NCBI RefSeq assembly: GCF_002214185.1
Contig: NZ_CP022161.1
Location: 3,533,767-3,597,766 of the forward strand
From: Streptomyces capitiformicae
GTDB taxonomy: Bacteria > Actinomycetota > Actinomycetes > Streptomycetales > Streptomycetaceae
Direction: 5' to 3'
DNA: 64,000 nt
Every line of letters begins with the position of its first letter. Position 1 is the stretch's first letter. Under the pieces are notes generated by a model. It was not told the DNA's origin and did no database searches. It saw only the letters and a list, made by a program, of their open reading frames with translations. The translations under genes and the position numbers were made by a program. Below, piece by piece: positions 62,354-64,000 of this stretch.

Positions 62354-62413
62354 CATGACATCCGTACTCGTCCCTCACCCGTCCTCCAAGATCCGCTCCG
62401 AGGTATCCACGTC

Positions 62414-64000
62414 ATGACCCAGCCGCCGCCCCCGCCGAACCAGCCGCCGGGCCCGCCCCCCAACCAGCCGCCCGCCCAGCCGCCGCAGGACACCCCGCCA
62501 CAGGGCGGCTTCGGCGCGCCCACGCCCCCGCCGGCCGGGGGCTTCGGCGCCCCGACGCCCCCGCCGCAGGGCCCGCCCGCCGCCCCGGCCGGCTACGGCT
62601 ACCCGCAGACGCCCCCGCCGCAGCCCGGCTACGGCTACCCCGGCCAGCCCGGCCAGCCGGGCCCGTACGGCCAACCGCAGCAGCAGCCCGGCCCGTACGG
62701 TCAGCAGCCCTACGGCCAGCCCGGCCAGCAGCAGCCGTACGGCTACGCGCCGCCGACCGTGCCGATGCAGCCGCACGTCGCGGGCGCCCCGGGCGCTCCC
62801 GGCGGCAAGAAGAAGGTCAACTCCACGGCGATCATCATCACCGCGGCGGTCGCGGCCATCGCGCTCATCGTCGGCGGCGGCGTCTACGTCGCCACCTCCA
62901 AGGGCGAGGACAACACCAAGAAGGAAACCGCCAGTTCGGAGGGGACGACCGGCGGCGAGGACGACACCAAGAACGGTGACGGCGGCACGTCGTCCGGTGG
63001 CGGCTCGTCCTCCGGCGGTGTCGAGGTGCCGACCGAGGCGCAGGAGAAGGTGCCGTCCAGCACCGCCGCGCAGATCCTCTTCCAGGTGCCCGCGCACGAG
63101 GTCGCGAACGAGAAGGACATCGACAGCGTCAAGGGCTCCTGGCTCACGGACACGACGTACGCCAAGTCCGCCCTCAACAAGATCGTCGGCTACGAGCCGG
63201 ACAGCGGCAAGGCCAAGTGGACGCTGGACCTGCCCGGTCAGACCTGCGCGGCCTCCCGTGAGATCACCACGGAGAAGATCGCGATCGTGGTGACCGAGGA
63301 GGCCAAGCGCGCCAAGGACGAGCGTCCGCCGTGCACCCAGGTCATCGCGTTCAACGTCGAGACGGGCAAGCAGGTGTGGGCCCAGAGCGCCGAACTCAGC
63401 GGCAGCAAGGTGCCGTTCGGCGAGGTCACCATCTCCGGTACGACGGTCGCCGCGGCCGGTGGCTACTCCGGTGGCGCCGCCTTCGACGTCAACACCGGCA
63501 AGGTGCTGTGGTCGCCGAAGGTCGGCGAGTGCACGGACGAGGGCTACGCCGGTGGCGCCCAGCTCGTCGCGGTCCGCAAGTGCGGCGACTACGGCGAGGA
63601 GACCTTCGAGATCCAGCTGCTCGACCCGAAGACGGGCAGCGTGAAGTGGTCGTACAAGCTGCCCTCCGGCATCGACCGAGCCAAGATCATCTCCACTCAG
63701 CCGGTGGTCTTCGGTGTGGTGACCGGCAACGACATCCCGATGACCGGCACCAGCGACATCTTCTCCCTCGACGAGAACGGCAAGCTGCGCGCGAAGATCT
63801 CGATCCCGGACAAGAAGTACAACTACGACTGCCCGGTCCGCGGCGTCTGGGCCTGCCGAGGCATCTATGTCGGCAACGACAAGGTGTACATGCCGACCGA
63901 GAACCACGACGGCTCCGGCACCAGGTACAGCCAGACCAACGAGATCGTCTCCTTCTCGCTGGCCACCGGTAAGTCGACCGGCGACCGCGTGGACGCGGGC
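62414..64000 (+). CDS. PQQ-binding-like beta-propeller protein, membrane anchored (paralog 2, partial)
   Basis: The window ends before the stop codon. Same architecture as paralog 1: a Pro/Gln/Gly-rich N-terminus (repeats of PYGQQP and PPPAGGFGAP), one helix at about residues 138-160, a Ser/Gly/Asp linker and propeller repeats (EPDSGKAKWTLDL, NVETGKQVWAQS, DVNTGKVLWSPK, DPKTGSVKWSYK). Sequence similarity in the propeller shows tandem duplication. ATG 62414. Confidence 0.82.
   Translation, partial: MTQPPPPPNQPPGPPPNQPPAQPPQDTPPQGGFGAPTPPPAGGFGAPTPPPQGPPAAPAGYGYPQTPPPQPGYGYPGQPGQPGPYGQPQQQPGPYGQQPYGQPGQQQPYGYAPPTVPMQPHVAGAPGAPGGKKKVNSTAIIITAAVAAIALIVGGGVYVATSKGEDNTKKETASSEGTTGGEDDTKNGDGGTSSGGGSSSGGVEVPTEAQEKVPSSTAAQILFQVPAHEVANEKDIDSVKGSWLTDTTYAKSALNKIVGYEPDSGKAKWTLDLPGQTCAASREITTEKIAIVVTEEAKRAKDERPPCTQVIAFNVETGKQVWAQSAELSGSKVPFGEVTISGTTVAAAGGYSGGAAFDVNTGKVLWSPKVGECTDEGYAGGAQLVAVRKCGDYGEETFEIQLLDPKTGSVKWSYKLPSGIDRAKIISTQPVVFGVVTGNDIPMTGTSDIFSLDENGKLRAKISIPDKKYNYDCPVRGVWACRGIYVGNDKVYMPTENHDGSGTRYSQTNEIVSFSLATGKSTGDRVDAG

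Overview
The window is chromosomal DNA of a Streptomyces (high G+C; GTG, TTG and probable CTG starts; an SsgA-like sporulation protein; a resuscitation-promoting factor; BVMO, MMPL and tricorn-type genes; a characteristic dispersed intergenic palindrome). Gene order around ssgE, the paired penicillin-binding proteins, pmt, rsmI, tatD, rpf, rsmA and ispE is that of the conserved core of Streptomyces chromosomes. There is no rRNA, CRISPR array, integrase or complete insertion sequence. One tRNA (Ala, anticodon CGC) was found.

Layout. 0.1-7.4 kb: FmdB-type zinc ribbon behind a CIRCE-like box, MFS exporter, CPA1-type antiporter ending at a 15-bp tandem repeat, secreted penicillin-acylase-family hydrolase, 5-formyl-THF cyclo-ligase. 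7.5-13.2 kb: galU, Glp (MoeA-like), moaC, mogA, GNAT, GlpR and tRNA-Ala; Glp and GlpR are the gephyrin-like divisome pair known from corynebacteria, here with two molybdopterin genes between them. 13.2-19.7 kb: small genes, xthA, a MerR regulator, and a tightly overlapping Baeyer-Villiger monooxygenase, alpha/beta hydrolase and SDR operon. 19.8-27.6 kb: tricorn-like protease, TetR regulator with two matching operators and a 14-bp repeat, MMPL transporter, LLM oxidoreductase.

27.5-34.3 kb is accessory: a toxin/antitoxin-like DUF6247 pair, a winged-helix/zinc-ribbon protein, a C-terminal remnant of an Rpn/YhgA-like nuclease-transposase family, a MocR regulator, and a secreted ricin-domain protein with a probable glycosidase domain. 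34.3-43.4 kb: histidine phosphatase with a hexanucleotide microsatellite, SsgE-like protein, a three-gene ECF nickel/cobalt importer behind a Nur-like box, Ohr, serine hydrolase, DUF1876, EamA, YbaK and an RBBP9-like hydrolase.

43.4-64 kb: two tandem paralogous penicillin-binding proteins with a PrpF-family fragment between them, protein O-mannosyltransferase, rsmI, a Zn-ribbon protein, tatD, rpf, rsmA, ispE, acyltransferase, a heavily decayed subtilisin-like protease pseudogene, a membrane protein, an ABC-F ATPase, and two tandem membrane-anchored beta-propeller lipoprotein-like paralogs, the second cut by the window edge.

All identifications come from reading motifs in the translated sequence; no database search was run. 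The least expected observations are the CIRCE-like box on an fmdB gene, the Nur-like box on the ECF importer, the Glp/GlpR/molybdopterin cluster, the multiply inactivated S8 protease, the gene fragments at 30.3 and 45.4 kb, and the 169-bp palindrome that swallows the rsmI stop codon.
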